Positions 1 through 11,000 of a DNA stretch of 64,000 nucleotides are shown here, in pieces (position 1 is the first letter of the stretch; every line of letters starts with the position of its first letter). The notes beneath the pieces were generated by a model. It saw only the letters and a program-made list of their open reading frames with translations. It searched no databases and was not told the DNA's origin. The position numbers and the translations under genes were made by a program. Location of the stretch: the NCBI RefSeq assembly GCF_963855985.1, contig NC_087098.1, positions 15,396,501 through 15,460,500 on the forward strand, read 5' to 3'. This DNA comes from Ostrinia nubilalis. Its lineage: Eukaryota; Arthropoda; Insecta; Lepidoptera; Crambidae.

Positions 1-555
1 GAACACAACTAAAGGCGCGGGGTTTCGTAACTGTAGGCGAGCGGTGTACTTCATGTTCTGAATGTCATTTTCAGTCATGAATTCCACTTTCTGGAGCTGC
101 CCATTGGGCAACAGGACGAAGTAAGTTCCAACGCTCTTCTGGACTTCCACTGGCCCTTCTATTTTTTCCGCTTGAGGGTTATCAGTAGTAGGCGGGTCAG
201 TGCTCGGAGCTCCATAGGAGTTGTCAGGAACGCCGTAGCTAGTCGCTGGTGGTTCGTTGGGCAGAGTGAAGGGCTCTCCTGCAGGTTTCCACCCGGAGGC
301 GGGATAAGGCGCTGGTGGCCCGTACTGGTCGGTGGGGGCCTCGGTTTCGGTCGGCAGCGTGAATGGTTGCCCCGCTGGCTTCCATCCCGATGGAGCGTAC
401 GGCCCAGACTCGGTCGTCGGCTCTGTAGGCGAATCAGTCGTGGTCGGCGCCAACTCTTGCCGCTGGAACCTGAACCTCGCTGGTCTAAAGCGAGGCAGCT
501 CAGCCACGGCCCCGACGATCACACACAAGAATACGACTGACTTGATTGACTCCAT
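1..555 (-). CDS. Secreted proline-rich protein, cuticle/extracellular-matrix type, 3' end outside window
   Basis: The minus strand is open from an ATG at 555-553 to the window edge (185 codons, no stop), so the gene is cut off. The first ~18 residues are a signal peptide (short polar start, VVFLCVIVGAVA core). The mature part is rich in Pro, Thr and Tyr. It carries two copies of a motif PSGWKPAGxPFTLP at about residues 55-70 and 88-105, then YG.P-type spacers, and ends with a conserved-looking block (VGTYFVLLPNGQLQKVEFMT, then ARLQLRNPAP). Short insect secreted proteins with GWKP-G-PF-LP repeats and a YFVLLPDGRLQ-like tail are usually listed as cuticular or DUF4794-type; that assignment is from memory of the family and is inference. 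It has its own core promoter just upstream. No splice donor had to be invoked within the visible part. Confidence is high that it is coding and moderate on family. Confidence 0.8.
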   Translation of the reverse strand, partial: MESIKSVVFLCVIVGAVAELPRFRPARFRFQRQELAPTTTDSPTEPTTESGPYAPSGWKPAGQPFTLPTETEAPTDQYGPPAPYPASGWKPAGEPFTLPNEPPATSYGVPDNSYGAPSTDPPTTDNPQAEKIEGPVEVQKSVGTYFVLLPNGQLQKVEFMTENDIQNMKYTARLQLRNPAPLVVF

Positions 556-570
556 TGTGATTGCAATTGG

Positions 571-606
571 ACTGATGCTGGGTAGACGGGTGCTGTATGT
601 TTTATA
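571..606 (-). promoter_or_regulatory. TATA box and initiator of the secreted proline-rich gene
   Basis: On the minus strand TATAAAA lies at 606-600 and the arthropod initiator TCAGT at 575-571, about 31-33 bases apart, the usual insect spacing. The start codon follows about 18 bases after the initiator, giving a very short 5' UTR. Confidence 0.7.
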
Positions 607-1829
607 CTTGAAGGGATCATTTTATGGTGCTTTGTTATATCATAAATGGTAGCCAATGAAGACATTGAGAAGGCCAACATAGACTAGGAGGATAACGCTC
701 GAGCATCGCTACCCTGGTCACGTAGCATTGACGACAATGACCCGCCGATGGGCACCATGAATGATGTACAGCCGCCAAAATCCGTGAGCCTTATTACAAA
801 GAGCATAGGGATGAGCAAGTGTTGCGGATAGGTGTACAATGCCGAGTGATCAGACGTGATCTAATTAGTTAATTAAGCCTGTTATTGAGCTCTAACATGT
901 GTCGAAATCATGCGTATAGCTATTAATAGACTTAAATTAAATTTACTAGTATAAAATTGCCAATTTACTTAAGTAAGCGAGGAGTAGTAGCAATTAAAAT
1001 AGCAAACCAACCAAGCAACAGTGTAAACTGTTGATTCGTATGTCAATATTTACTCACTAATTTGAATACATGATAATAATTATGTATAATTGTAAATTCG
1101 TCGTTACATTTCAGAACATGTACGCATCGGAGGTAGGTGTTCGATGTGTGAGGTGTATGATTTTACTTACATTATCTTACTAGAGTTAATTAGACGTATT
1201 TTAATAAATCAAAAAGTCGTAAAACACTGAAAAGAATTCGACTTTAAAACAGAGGAAAATTTTGTATAACAAAGAAAAAAAAAGCACTTGTAAAAACTCA
1301 ATGCTACATTTTACCGGTTTTGTTAGAGCGCGCTTACAAAAAAATTACTTGCAAACTAAACTAAACATGTATTAACTAACACAGATTTCAAGTATTTTTT
1401 TTGTAAGCAGCTACAAAAAAAAAAGTAAAACCCATAAAACTAAATTTTAATACATCTTTGGTGCACTGAAACAATGAGTAAACACCAGTTTAATTAACTC
1501 ACATAATTATTCAAAAAGCAATTAAAAACAAAGTGTAAGAGGGAAACAAAGGAACGTCGTAATTATAGAAACATGCGTATGGAAAAACAAGCAATTAACA
1601 AATAAATAAATAAGGTAAAAACAAAATGAAATTCTAATAAAAAGGTAGGTACGACTTGGAAATCTTTAGCAATCTTTAAATTAGCCATTTCAAACTAAGA
1701 ACGTTATCCTACGAATACATTGTAGGTATTATCCGTCCGTACAAGCAGTACAAGTTTAGTATAAAGTTAATCTTCATGAAGTAGATAACAAGTTTTTATG
1801 TCTAAAGTCTAGTAAAAAACAACTATAAT
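607..1829. other. Intergenic AT-rich DNA, no gene seen
   Basis: Low-complexity AT-rich sequence with many A runs, stop codons in all frames and no convincing splice pairs or repeats. It holds whatever upstream control the left-edge gene has, but no specific site could be picked out. Confidence 0.5.
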
Positions 1830-2054
1830 TCCTACTAATATTATAAATGTGAAAGTAACATTGTCTGTGTGGCTTTCACGCCTCAATCACTGAACCGAAT
1901 TTGATTAAAGGCATAGAGATAGTTTGGAGTCCCGAGAAAGGACATAGGATAGTTTTTATCCCAGTTTTTGAAACAGGGACGCGGGCGATAAAGTTTTTCT
2001 GTGCTGTGACGGACAAAATTTCACGTGTGCGTAGCAGCGGGTAGATAGCTAGTA
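1830..2054 (+). repeat. Helitron-like short interspersed repeat (Lep1 type)
   Basis: It opens TCCTACTAATATTATAAATG and closes with GTAGCAGCGGG...GCTAGTA, the characteristic ends of a very common lepidopteran non-autonomous repeat usually classed with Helitrons. The middle holds the familiar phrases AGTCCCGAGAAAGGACATAG and TTTTTGAAACAGGGACGCG. No terminal inverted repeats. Class assignment is from known family features. Confidence 0.65.
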
Positions 2055-2407
2055 CCTCCTTTTATTATACACTCGCGAGCAAAAGTATGGAATCACTTAC
2101 ATGAAGTTGTTTCCACGCGATCTTGTGTACTAACGAATTTGTTAGGAACAAAAAAAGTTTCACCATTTTAAAGACTAAACTTTTATCTTTAAATTGATAC
2201 CAAATTCATTTAAATCACACCAGTATTTAAAAAGATAACCCGGCTGATGTGGAGAAGTAACGAAAAAGACATGTATGAACTGTTTGATACGTCGCGATTT
2301 GCGGCCTATTTACCCCCCTATAAAAGCACGCGTTTTAGGATTTTTGCTTTCACACGTTGATTCATACACATCTCCGCTTCTTTTGACACTTTACCTGTGA
2401 TTCTACA

Positions 2408-2775
2408 CCTTCAGAAGCAGCACAAATCGTTGCACTATTGCAAGAAGGGCTCAGCCAGCGGGCTGTCGCACGTCAGCGCCACATATGCCAGTCCTGGGTT
2501 TCGAAAGTTTTAAGACGCTTTCGGGAGACTGGTGGCTTTATCCCGAGACTAAGTTCTGAACAGCGCCGGCGCACATCGCAGAGGGAAGACCGTTTTTTCA
2601 TGTCAACCTCTCTATGAAATCGTCATTTGACTGGAATCGACGTCCAGTAAGAGCTCAGAAATGTTCGTAGGATAGCTGTTAGCGAGTAGACAGTTTGTCT
2701 AAGACATAAGCAATAGAATTTAACTCCAAAAAGGCCTGCCACAGGCTCGAAACTGACGGCAGGTCACCGGTAAGC
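2408..2775 (+). pseudogene. Tc1-like transposase N-terminal half (left arm)
   Basis: From about 2408 the plus strand reads EAAQIVALLQEGLSQRAVAR, the helix-turn-helix start of Tc1-family transposases, followed by phrases matching a VLRRFRETGG segment and a basic RRR-REDRF segment. It is interrupted by frameshifts and has no catalytic DDE part. It lies inside the fold-back element and is mirrored at about 2960-3372 on the other strand. Confidence 0.7.
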
Positions 2776-2879
2776 ACGCTTTCAATTTGCTCGTACACAT
2801 CTCGATGTTAAGTCGAGCAAGCCACCCCTATAAGCCACTGTTTCAGCGAACCAGCACTGCACAAATCACTCCTCTTATA

Positions 2880-3372
2880 AACCCGACCTCTTCGACTGCT
2901 GCCCTGCAAACACAGTTTGGATTCATCGGAGAACAGAACTCGCCTCCATTACTCGCCTTCCAATCGAGATGTGTGTGCAAATTGAAAGGGTGCTTATCGG
3001 TGACCTGCCGTCAGTTTCGAGCCTGTGGCAGGCCTTTTTGGAGTTAAATTCTATTGCTTATATCTTAGACGAACTGTCCACTCGCTAACAGCTATCTTAC
3101 GAACATTTCTGAGCTCTTGATGGACATCGATTCCAGTCAAATGACGATTTCATAGAGAGGTTGACATGAAAAAACGGTCTTCCCTCTGCGATGTGCACCG
3201 GCGTTGTTCAGAACTTAGTCTCGGGATAAAGCCACTAGTCTCCCGAAAGCGTCTTGAAACTTTCGAAACCCAGGACTGGCTTATGTGGCGCTGACGTGCG
3301 ACAGCCCGCTGGCTGAGCCTTTCTTGCAATAGTGCAACGATTTGTGCTGCTTCTGAAGGTGTAGAATCCCAG
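2880..3372 (-). pseudogene. Tc1-like transposase N-terminal half plus start of catalytic domain (right arm)
   Basis: Mirror copy of the left-arm transposase fragment. On the minus strand it repeats the same helix-turn-helix coding block and runs a little further, into a HLDW...-like segment and a degenerate FSDE-like segment where the first catalytic Asp of Tc1 enzymes normally sits, now frameshifted. No second or third catalytic acid is present. Confidence 0.6.
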
Positions 3373-3698
3373 GTAAAGTGTCAAAAGAAGCGGAGATGTG
3401 TATGAATTAACGTGTGAAAGCAAAAATCTAAAAACGCGTGCTTTTATAGGGGGTAAATAGGCCGCAACTCGCGACGTATCAAACAGTTCATACATGTCTT
3501 TTTCGTTACTTTTTCACATCAGCCGGGATATCTTTTTAAATACTGGTGTGATTTAAATGAATTTGGTATCAATTTAAAGATAAAAGTTTAATCTTTGAAA
3601 TGGTGCCACTTTTTTTGTTACTAACAAATTCGTTAGTACACAAGTTCGCGTGGAAACAACTTCATGTAAGTGATTCCATAGTTTTGCTCGCGAGTGTA

Positions 3699-4039
3699 GT
3701 TTGTTATGGGCTCCAAGAAATACAATGAAACTCGTATTGATTTCGACTTATTTGTTGTAATTATCTGTTTATATTGTAATAAAATTAAGATGCTTCAATA
3801 TTTAGCTTAATTTCCCATCGTGAGTACCTTCTTGACGACTTATTGCCGAGGGCTGCTACGAGCAGAGAAAAGAAAAACAACCAGGATATTCTTTATATTT
3901 TAACATTATGTTTTCGTTTTTAGGGTTGCGTATTTTGCGGGGAAAAAAAGAACGGTTGTGAATTTTCGAACATACCCAATGGGTATTACCCATACACCCA
4001 TTTCGAACATACTTTTACAGTAAAAACTCAGTAAAACTC
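3699..4039. other. Intergenic, nothing recognised
   Basis: AT-rich DNA between the fold-back element and a retroposon tail. Contains a short local repeat, ACCCATTGGGT-like around 3968-3996, but no gene. Confidence 0.4.
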
Positions 4040-4618
4040 ATTTATTTCTGAGTAGGCTTTAAAAAAGCACTTTTACACGTCCCAGTATTAACCCTACCAC
4101 TGCTTCAGGACAATAAATGGGCCAGTGCTGAGAAGAAGCAGCGCAAGAAACTCAGACACTATTGTCAGCCTCTTTTTCAAAGGTTTACAGGTTTTCAAAA
4201 TACATAGTTATAAATATTTATGCGAGCTAGGCAGTTACGCATCCCAAACATTTTTATCTTTTAAATAATCATCGACTTTATAGTAGCCCTTTTTCATTAA
4301 GGTACTTTTAATATGTGCTTTGAATTTATGAATGGGTAGTTCTACAACAGTTTGTGGTAATTTATTAAATAATTTAATACATTTCCCCATAAATGAATTC
4401 CCAATCTTATGCAGTCTGAAATTTGGAACGGCAAGTTTATTTTTGTTTCTTGTATTAAAGTTATGCAAATCGCTCTTTTTCGTGAATTGCTCTATATTTT
4501 TGCGAACATATAAAAGGTTTTCATAAATGAACTGTGAAGCTACTGTCAGTATGTTAATTTCCTTAAAAATTCTTTCAAGGAAAATCGGGGTCCAAGGTTA
4601 TAAATGGCCCGCAGTAAT
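4040..4618 (-). pseudogene. 3' end of a non-LTR retrotransposon (CR1/Jockey-type reverse transcriptase C-terminus)
   Basis: The minus strand reads, from 4618 down, a continuous C-terminal RT-protein tail: ALLLRAIYNLGPRFSLKE, then ASQFIYENLLYVRKN, then HNFNTRNKNKL, then FKAHIKSTLMKKGYYKVDDY, ending at a stop at 4235. A single missing base near 4575 breaks the frame in the LKE/FKE stretch. The segment 4040-4234 is its 3' UTR, with the phrase GGACAATAAATGGGCCAGTG found in many lepidopteran copies. The RT core and endonuclease are missing, so this is a 5'-truncated dead insertion. Clade is inferred from the tail motif. Confidence 0.75.
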
Positions 4619-5161
4619 AGAGCTAGACCTAGATATTTTTGAATCATAGACTAGTGAGAGATTGAAGAGGGATGAAAGATTTAGATTATGAGAGAGGGAT
4701 GGTACGGAACTCTTAGTGCTCAATATCGACTCTCACTTGACGATTTTCAAGCGTATTATTGGTATTGTTCAAATTCAGCGCAGTTTTTTTGTTTTTACGA
4801 AGTTCACGATTCTGGGATTTTTTACAATTTTATTTGTAAACAATATCTTCAATACCTAAACTGGAACATTGAATGTTTTTGGTTAAAAAATAATGACAAG
4901 ATAATTTTAAGATATTTCAATAATAATAAGATCAACTAACTAGTAGTGATCACTAAGTTTTAGTTACTTCTTAACTTACAAAGAGTTCCCAAAGGGCCCT
5001 GACCCCTAAAAAGAGGAATAATTTTGTATTTAAATTACAAATTTCTTCTTAAAACTACGCCTCTAAAATTTCCCTGATAGCCGAGTACAACTACCAATAG
5101 GAAATTGAAAAACTTAATACGATAAAGTAATATTTTAACAATAAGCTAACATTTCAGTACT
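4619..5161. other. AT-rich non-coding DNA
   Basis: No supported gene; an 83-codon open frame at 4688-4939 on the plus strand has Phe/Tyr/Asn-rich composition expected of chance AT-rich translation and no family resemblance. Confidence 0.4.
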
Positions 5162-5164
5162 TAC

Positions 5165-5192
5165 CGGCTTCACCGGAGCCTGCCGCTACGAT
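5165..5192 (-). CDS. Possible 28-nt microexon of an unidentified minus-strand gene
   Basis: On the minus strand a pyrimidine tract (CTCCTCTTTTCTGTAACAG) is followed by 28 bases of 64% GC and then a perfect donor GTAAGTACTG. The 28 bases read IVAAGSGEA in one frame. Both splice signals are strong and the base composition differs sharply from the surrounding AT-rich DNA. No partner exons could be identified in the window, so the host gene is unknown and the call is tentative. Confidence 0.3.
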
Positions 5193-5265
5193 CTGTTACA
5201 GAAAAGAGGAGCCATTAGATAATAATTATAATCAACATCTTATGAAGTCTATAACATTAAGAATA

Positions 5266-5430
5266 GGCGCAGACCACCGATTTTTAGTTGGCCGATAGTT
5301 GTGCCCGATTTCAAATTGTATGAAGAATCAGCCAAATCGAATCGGCGTAGTGTGCGCACTCCCATACGTGCCCATACAGATCAACAGCCCGACTAAACTA
5401 TCGGCCGACGAAAAATCGATGGTCTGCGCC
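5266..5430. mobile_element. MITE, 165 bp, TA target duplication
   Basis: Left end GGCGCAGACCACCGATTTTT and right end (inverse) GGCGCAGACCATCGATTTTT form ~40-bp imperfect terminal inverted repeats, flanked by TA at 5264-5265 and 5431-5432. No coding capacity. The TA duplication suggests mobilisation by a Tc1/mariner-type transposase. Confidence 0.8.
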
Positions 5431-5581
5431 TAGGCTAAAAGCATGCTTTTCAAAAAAGGTTTATTCTTTTTATTAACGACTTCTTAGTATTTGCGTTTTT
5501 CCGTTTATGTAGCTCGTAATAATTAGCAGAACACACAATGTGTTGTTTTGAGCACTAAAGTACATATTTGGTATGTATTTT

Positions 5582-5626
5582 CAGTAAGTGGACGTCTTGT
5601 GGCTGAAATGATAATGATGATGATAG
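5582..5626 (+). repeat. RTE retrotransposon extreme 3' end
   Basis: Contains the conserved RTE 3' phrase GTGGACGTCTTGTGGCTGAA followed by an ATAATGATGATGATAG tail, as in the other RTE fragments of this window. Confidence 0.7.
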
Positions 5627-5647
5627 TAGATAGTAGGTTAATAACAA

Positions 5648-5776
5648 ACGCCCCTATTCACAAACGATGCTTGCAAGTGATGCAGCAAATCGAACGCACA
5701 GCGTTCAATAGAGCTCTGTGATTGGTTCGTGTGTCACCCTATGCGTCCACGCGCACTATGAGACCTCATAGTCTTT
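5648..5776 (-). mobile_element. Truncated copy of the ACGCCCGTATTCAC MITE
   Basis: Left end ACGCCCCTATTCACAAACGA, body GATTGGTTCGTGTGTCACCC shared with copies at 22985-23092 and 44536-44911. The opposite terminal repeat is missing: similarity stops in CTATGAGACCTCATAGT, where an RTE copy begins, so the RTE probably truncated it. Confidence 0.7.
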
Positions 5777-6938
5777 CTTCTTTCTTTTCAGCCAAATGAC
5801 GTCCACTGCTGGACAAAGGCCTCCCCCAAGGTTTTCCACAATGAACGGTCCTGCGCTGCCCGCATCCAGGCTCTTCCCGCGACCTTTACCAGATCGTCGG
5901 TCCACCTAGTAGGAGGCCTGCCCACGCTACGTCTTCCAGCCCGTGGTCGCCACTCGAGAACTTTCCTGCCCCAACGGCCATCGTCTCTACGAGCTATGTG
6001 CCCCGCCCACTGCCACTTGATTTTAGCAATTCTGCGAGCTATGTCGGTTACTTTGGTTCTCCTGCGGATCTCCTCATTTCTGATTCGATCACGCAGGGAA
6101 ACTCCGAGCATAGCCCGCTCCATCGCCCTTTGGGTGACCTTGAGCCTTCTTATGAGGCCCATAGTAAGCGACCACGTCTCAGATCCGTATACCATCACTG
6201 GCAACACGCATTGGTCAAATACTTTCGACTTAAGACACTGCGGTATTTCGGACGTGAGTATATGGTGAAGCTTCCCGAACGCTGCCCATCCGAGTTGGAT
6301 TCGACGATTGACCTCTTTCTCGAAGTTGGACCTACCTAACTGGACTGTTTGTCCCAGGTATACATAATTGTCAACAACTTCGAGTGTAGAGTCTCCAACC
6401 TTCAGAGGAGTGGGTGCAACACGGACATTAGACATGATTTTTGTCTTGTCCATGTTCATTCTGAGGCCCACTTGTTGAGAGGCTCTACTGAGGCCATCGA
6501 GCATTGTGCCTAGATCCTCCAAGGTCTCAGCCATGACTACGATATCGTCCGCGAATCGAAGGTGGGTGATGTACTCGCCGTTGATATTTATGCCAAATCC
6601 GTTCCAGTCCAGAAGCTTGAAGACATCTTCCAGGGCGGTGGTAAACAGTTTTGGAGATATGACGTCTCCCTGTCTTACCCCTCGCTGCAACTGGATAGGT
6701 TTCGAGTCCCGATCCTGGAGGCGGACCGACATTGTGGCGTTTTTGTACAAACCCCTCAACACTTCGATATATCGATAGTCAATTTGGCACCTTTGGAGAG
6801 ACTGTAGCACTGCCCAGGTCTCGACCGAATCGAAGGCTTTTTCATAATCTACAAACGCCAGGCAAAGTGGTTGATTATACTCCTCATAGTAATGTTTGTG
6901 AATTCGGGCGAAAGTCGCACACTGTATTTGCTATGTTG
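5777..6938 (-). pseudogene. RTE-clade non-LTR retrotransposon, 5'-truncated, open reverse transcriptase frame
   Basis: An uninterrupted minus-strand frame from about 6938 to a stop at 5788 encodes RT motifs in order: AFVDYEKAFDSV (motif A, near 6860), GVRQGDVISP (motif B), FADDIVVMAE (motif C, catalytic YADD-type box with Phe), NMDKTKIM (motif D), then the thumb and the C-terminal WAGHIARR...GRPPTRWTDD tail that marks RTE elements of moths. It lacks the endonuclease and the RT fingers, so the copy is dead from 5' truncation, yet it has no stop codon or frameshift in about 380 codons, which makes it a relatively young insertion. The 3' end (5777-5787) lies in CTTTCTTTTCAGCC, without the usual GATGAT run. 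Confidence 0.85.
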
Positions 6939-7299
6939 TAGTTACCTACGTTTGTTGCTTGTACTCGTACACTTTTAAATCGCATCTATTTCAACTCCAT
7001 AAGATAGTAGCTTGATGTGCTCTCGTACTTTAATTTGAAAGGCAGCTCGCCAGATGGTTTATTTATGACCCTCCCGCGGCCCGAACCTACATTAAAACTA
7101 AGGCCGCCATATAAACTTGCTCACATTTTGTTTGTTTAATTAACGCTGCGAGTAGTTTATGTGTTTAGGTGCAGGTGGCAGTAATTACGTTATTACAAAC
7201 TTTTGGTTACAGAAGGGAAGCTGCTATCGCTCATTTTCTTATGGCGATAACTTATACAGTGCGACGATTTTGAAACGTCGAGTAGCAAAATTAATTAAT
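6939..7299. other. Intergenic, no gene seen
   Basis: Mixed-composition DNA; short open frame at 7159-7347 is not conserved in composition or motif and overlaps a repeat. Nothing else recognised. Confidence 0.4.
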
Positions 7300-7447
7300 A
7301 ATAAATATCCTTGGACATTTTACACTGCGCCGCTAGTCCCAAACTAAGCAAAGCTTGTACTATGGGTACTAGACAACGGATATAAACATACTTAAATACT
7401 TTTTTTTGTAAATAACTACATACATAAATTATACATAGAAAACACCC
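7300..7447. repeat. SINE-like lepidopteran repeat, copy 1
   Basis: Shares the block CTAGTCCCAAACTAAGCAAA, GCTTGTACTATGGGTACTAG and ACAACGGATATAAACATACT with 24183-24318. This is a widespread lepidopteran short repeat whose complete copies carry a tRNA-like B box; the B-box end is missing here. Confidence 0.6.
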
Positions 7448-8064
7448 AGACCCGTCACAGAAATTAAAATTCATCATTTCAATTTCTGAAAATCGGAACT
7501 ATTTTTATAGTAATCAGGCTGCCATAGTTTGTGGCCTATGTTTTTTTTAATCTAGAAGAATAAAAGCAGTCTCTGATTAAACCTGTCAAGTCAAACCGTC
7601 AATTTTGAAGTTCTGCCAAATTTTTGTGCAACACGAAGAATAATGTAAGAAAAATTTCAGTTGTAAAAATAAAATGTGCCATGGATTTCCATGGGCTTTA
7701 AGGTAGGTAAATAAATAAAGGTATTCTTCTACATTATCAGTGATTGTTATCTTGGGTTGATCATAAGAATCATAACTATGATTATAATATTGCAAGATTT
7801 GCAAGTTGTCTTGGATATTCCTTAGATCCACCATACCCGGACCGCTCTTGTAGTCATAGTCCACAACTTGAAGCTGCCATTGTTAACTGCTAGAGCAGTT
7901 TCTCAACAAGTAAGCGCGTGTAACGTGGACCGGTGGATTGTAAATTCAAACTATTTTGCAGGTCGTGAAGTCAGTAAATGTATGTTGTCGCAGTGCAGCA
8001 TCTATCACACGACCGAAAAAAGAGCCGATATCTAAATAACCCCCAAAGAAGCACGTAAGCCAGC
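7448..8064. other. Upstream region of the Cys-rich/FN3 gene
   Basis: No repeat family recognised. A 92-codon open frame on the minus strand (7864-7586) starts with DYDYKSGPGMVDLRN and is Tyr/Asp-rich; it could be an exon of a divergent gene but has no ATG in good context and no clear donor, so it is only noted. The promoter of the plus-strand gene at 8065 should lie here; no TATA box was evident. Confidence 0.35.
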
Positions 8065-11000
8065 ATGAAACTATCCAATTCGAAAAATAACACCTGTTGC
8101 GAAAATCCACTTAAAAAATACAACATAAACACACCACCCAAAGACGAAAACGTATCGATTTGTTCCTGCACAAACTGTGATTCTTTCGAATGCTTTGCAT
8201 TAAGAAACAAAGGATGGTGTCCGTGTAAACAAGACAAAGCTCAGAAAGATTGTCAGGGGAATAAGAAACAAGTATACAGTAATTGTCAAAGCAAATACTC
8301 CTTAAAAACTGTTAAAATATCTGAAAAAGACAGCGCCCTCAAAGAGCACGTCAAAAAAGAAATTACTTACGAATATAACAATAACAATAACGTCATGTCC
8401 ACTGTAAAAAAACATTCAAAATATTCGTATAATTATTGTATACCCGCATTAGAAAACCGGGATAATACAGATGATAATAGAACAGAACTTTCCACTGAAC
8501 AACCCACATATTCTCTAAGCGAGACCGTCACTAGCTCTCGCAAAGAATTTGATACGAATGCTGCTCAGTTAAGTGCACAAATTATGAATGTGCCGTACAA
8601 AGATTTTACCGAATCAATCTCTCATACTAAACCAGAAACTCTTTCACCAAAACCTACGAAGCTGTCTCGTTATGATATATTCAGAAGAATAAAAGAAGCA
8701 TACAAAGCGTGTAGTTGTAAAGTATGCGAATGCTTAATCGGCAAGACAACAACGCGCAATGAATATTGCAAATGCAAACCCTGTGAATGTAAGGATTGTG
8801 CGTCATTATTAAAAAGTTTCGATTATAAAGGCAAAATTCAACAACTGTACTTAGGTTGTCCATGTATTCGATGTGATAGAAGAGACTGTAAGGGTGTAGT
8901 CAAAAAAGGGCCGCTAGCTTATTGCGATTGCGACCCGTGTGATTGTCTTAAATGCACAGACAGCTTTACTAGACCTTGTAACTGTCAGCCTTGCGAATGT
9001 CTAGAATGCAGATCATATTCAGTTAATAAACCCAGAAAAAATAATACTCTTGTAGTGGCATCAATGAGAGAAGAAATCCCGCGAGCCTATTGCCAATGCT
9101 CTCCGTGTGATTGTGGAGAATGTGGCCAAGATTTTCAAATGGCATCAAGTCTAAGGCGTGAAATGGGCACTGGCATTAACAGGCCTGTTAATTGCTCCTG
9201 TGATACTTGTGTAAACCAATCCTGTGAGACACATGACAGCAACTCCTGTACGTGTGACATACAGAAAAGACTTATGCGAAAGCCAGTAGAAAAAGATATA
9301 CGTGATTACGACATTCATAGAGCATTAATAAGAAATAATGTGATTGAAAGAAAAAGTAAACACAATAACGATACCATAGCAATGTTTGCCGCAGTTGGTA
9401 ACAATTTCTTAAAATCTGAAAATAAGAATAAGTCTTGCAATTGTGGTGACTGTGAATGCGTTGTTTGTATTTGTAAAGAAAACAACAAAACTTTAGCAAA
9501 ACAGAAACCATTTATCTCTTGTAATTTAGGAGCTTGTAAATGTTCTCCTTGCGAATGTGAAATATGTAACTACACTAACAAAACTAGAGATAGTTTGTAT
9601 CATAATAATAGTTGTGAATGCAATGTATGTCAGTGTCTGAAATGTGATGCTTTATCCATACCTTCCACCAGTAATGATGAAAATAGACCTTACAACGTTA
9701 TATTTAAAAATAAGATACCTACGGACGCTTGTAAATGCAGTCTTTGCGAGTGTATTGACTGCCAGAAAATGATGTACAAATGCACTGGAGATGGTTGTTA
9801 CTGCTCAAGTTGTAATTGTCAAATGTGCTCGGACCAAAGTAAGCTTATAAATGAAGCTGCGAACCGATACCGAGACAATTATTCATCTTTTAAGTATGAT
9901 AAGGACATGACTGGTAAATATTGTGCTAACCAGATTGATCATAATACGTATTTAACATCAAGGATACAACAACCCGTAAAAGAACAAGCTATACACTTAA
10001 AATCTGGACAAAATTTAGCAACTTATAATACTCCTAGTGAGAAAGAATTAAAAGATAATCCAGTAAGAAAAAGTACCCAAGTTTTGATATCAAACAACTC
10101 TCAATTTAGAGACCATGGACCAAACAAAGAAAAAAATATAGTGCAGTCTTACTGCAGACCACATGAGTATGACTCATCTGGGAGCTTCATCTCTTCCTCA
10201 TCTAAAATGTTAAATTTTCAACCAATATTGACCTCCATAGATCTCAAAAATCAAAGTAAACCATTATTTGAATGTGCCACAACACACAATGAATCAGATC
10301 ATAACAATGTTGCAATGCATGTTCCACTAAACAGATGTTTAGATGATAATATCGGGTGTGACATAAAAAACAGCAATAGCTTTAAAAACTTTCATAAGCC
10401 CATTGAATCGCAAAACAGCACGATACAGCGATTTTTTAAAACTAACCCAAACTATGATGATTACTGCACAGAAAAATACCAATCTATGACAAACGAATTT
10501 GAAGGGATCAATTCACCAGTAACTTTGGATAAATGTAATGATGAAGCTCCTCCAACTCTGTGTTTAGACAATAAATTAAATAGAAGCGATGAGAGCAGTA
10601 AAAAAACTAACATTAACGACTTATCACGTAGTTTGGTTACTTCCTTACAAAATGCAAACAAAAGACTTTCGACCTTGATGCAACCCAAGCTGTCAAACCA
10701 TGATTCAACATTAAGACCCTCAAAGGCTAATATTAGTCTCCCAACGAACTCGATTATCAAAAGAAAAATAATTAGAAACGACAACCAAGAAAATGTTACA
10801 TCATTTCAAAACTGTTATAAAAATTGTACTGAGGATTTTTCTGACATTGAGATAGACTTCGAAAAAGTAACAAACACATTACAGCAAGCAAAGGCTTTTT
10901 CAGTTGAACTTACAAAAGTGTTAAACGATTATCAAATGGCTAATAACAAATTAGAAAGTAAGTCTCTGAAGGATAGTATAGGAATGAATATTTATAGCAA

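Larger units (their letters stand above)
2070..3696. mobile_element. Fold-back Tc1/mariner-type element with TA target duplication
   Basis: The element begins CACTCGCGAGC at 2070, ends with the inverse GCTCGCGAGTG at 3696, and is flanked by TA at 2068-2069 and 3697-3698. The two halves (about 2070-2810 and 2961-3696) are long inverted copies of each other, each carrying the same 5' half of a Tc1-like transposase, around a ~150-bp centre. A normal Tc1 element has short TIRs and one complete transposase; here the second half is replaced by a mirror image of the first. The arms differ at scattered positions (for example ATTTGCGGCC against AACTCGCGAC), so it is not fresh. It cannot encode an active transposase but could be mobilised in trans. 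Confidence 0.85.

Noticed and set aside
172..652. Plus-strand open frames over the left-edge gene
   Set aside because: They are Arg/Trp-rich antisense shadows of the minus-strand secreted protein, which has a signal peptide, motif repeats and a promoter.
5996..6941. Several plus-strand open frames over the RTE copy
   Set aside because: Antisense to a frame with clear RT motifs; no family resemblance of their own.
10461..10784. 107-codon minus-strand frame opposite exon 1 of the Cys-rich gene
   Set aside because: Leu/Ile/Phe-rich translation expected from the complement of Asn/Lys-rich coding DNA.
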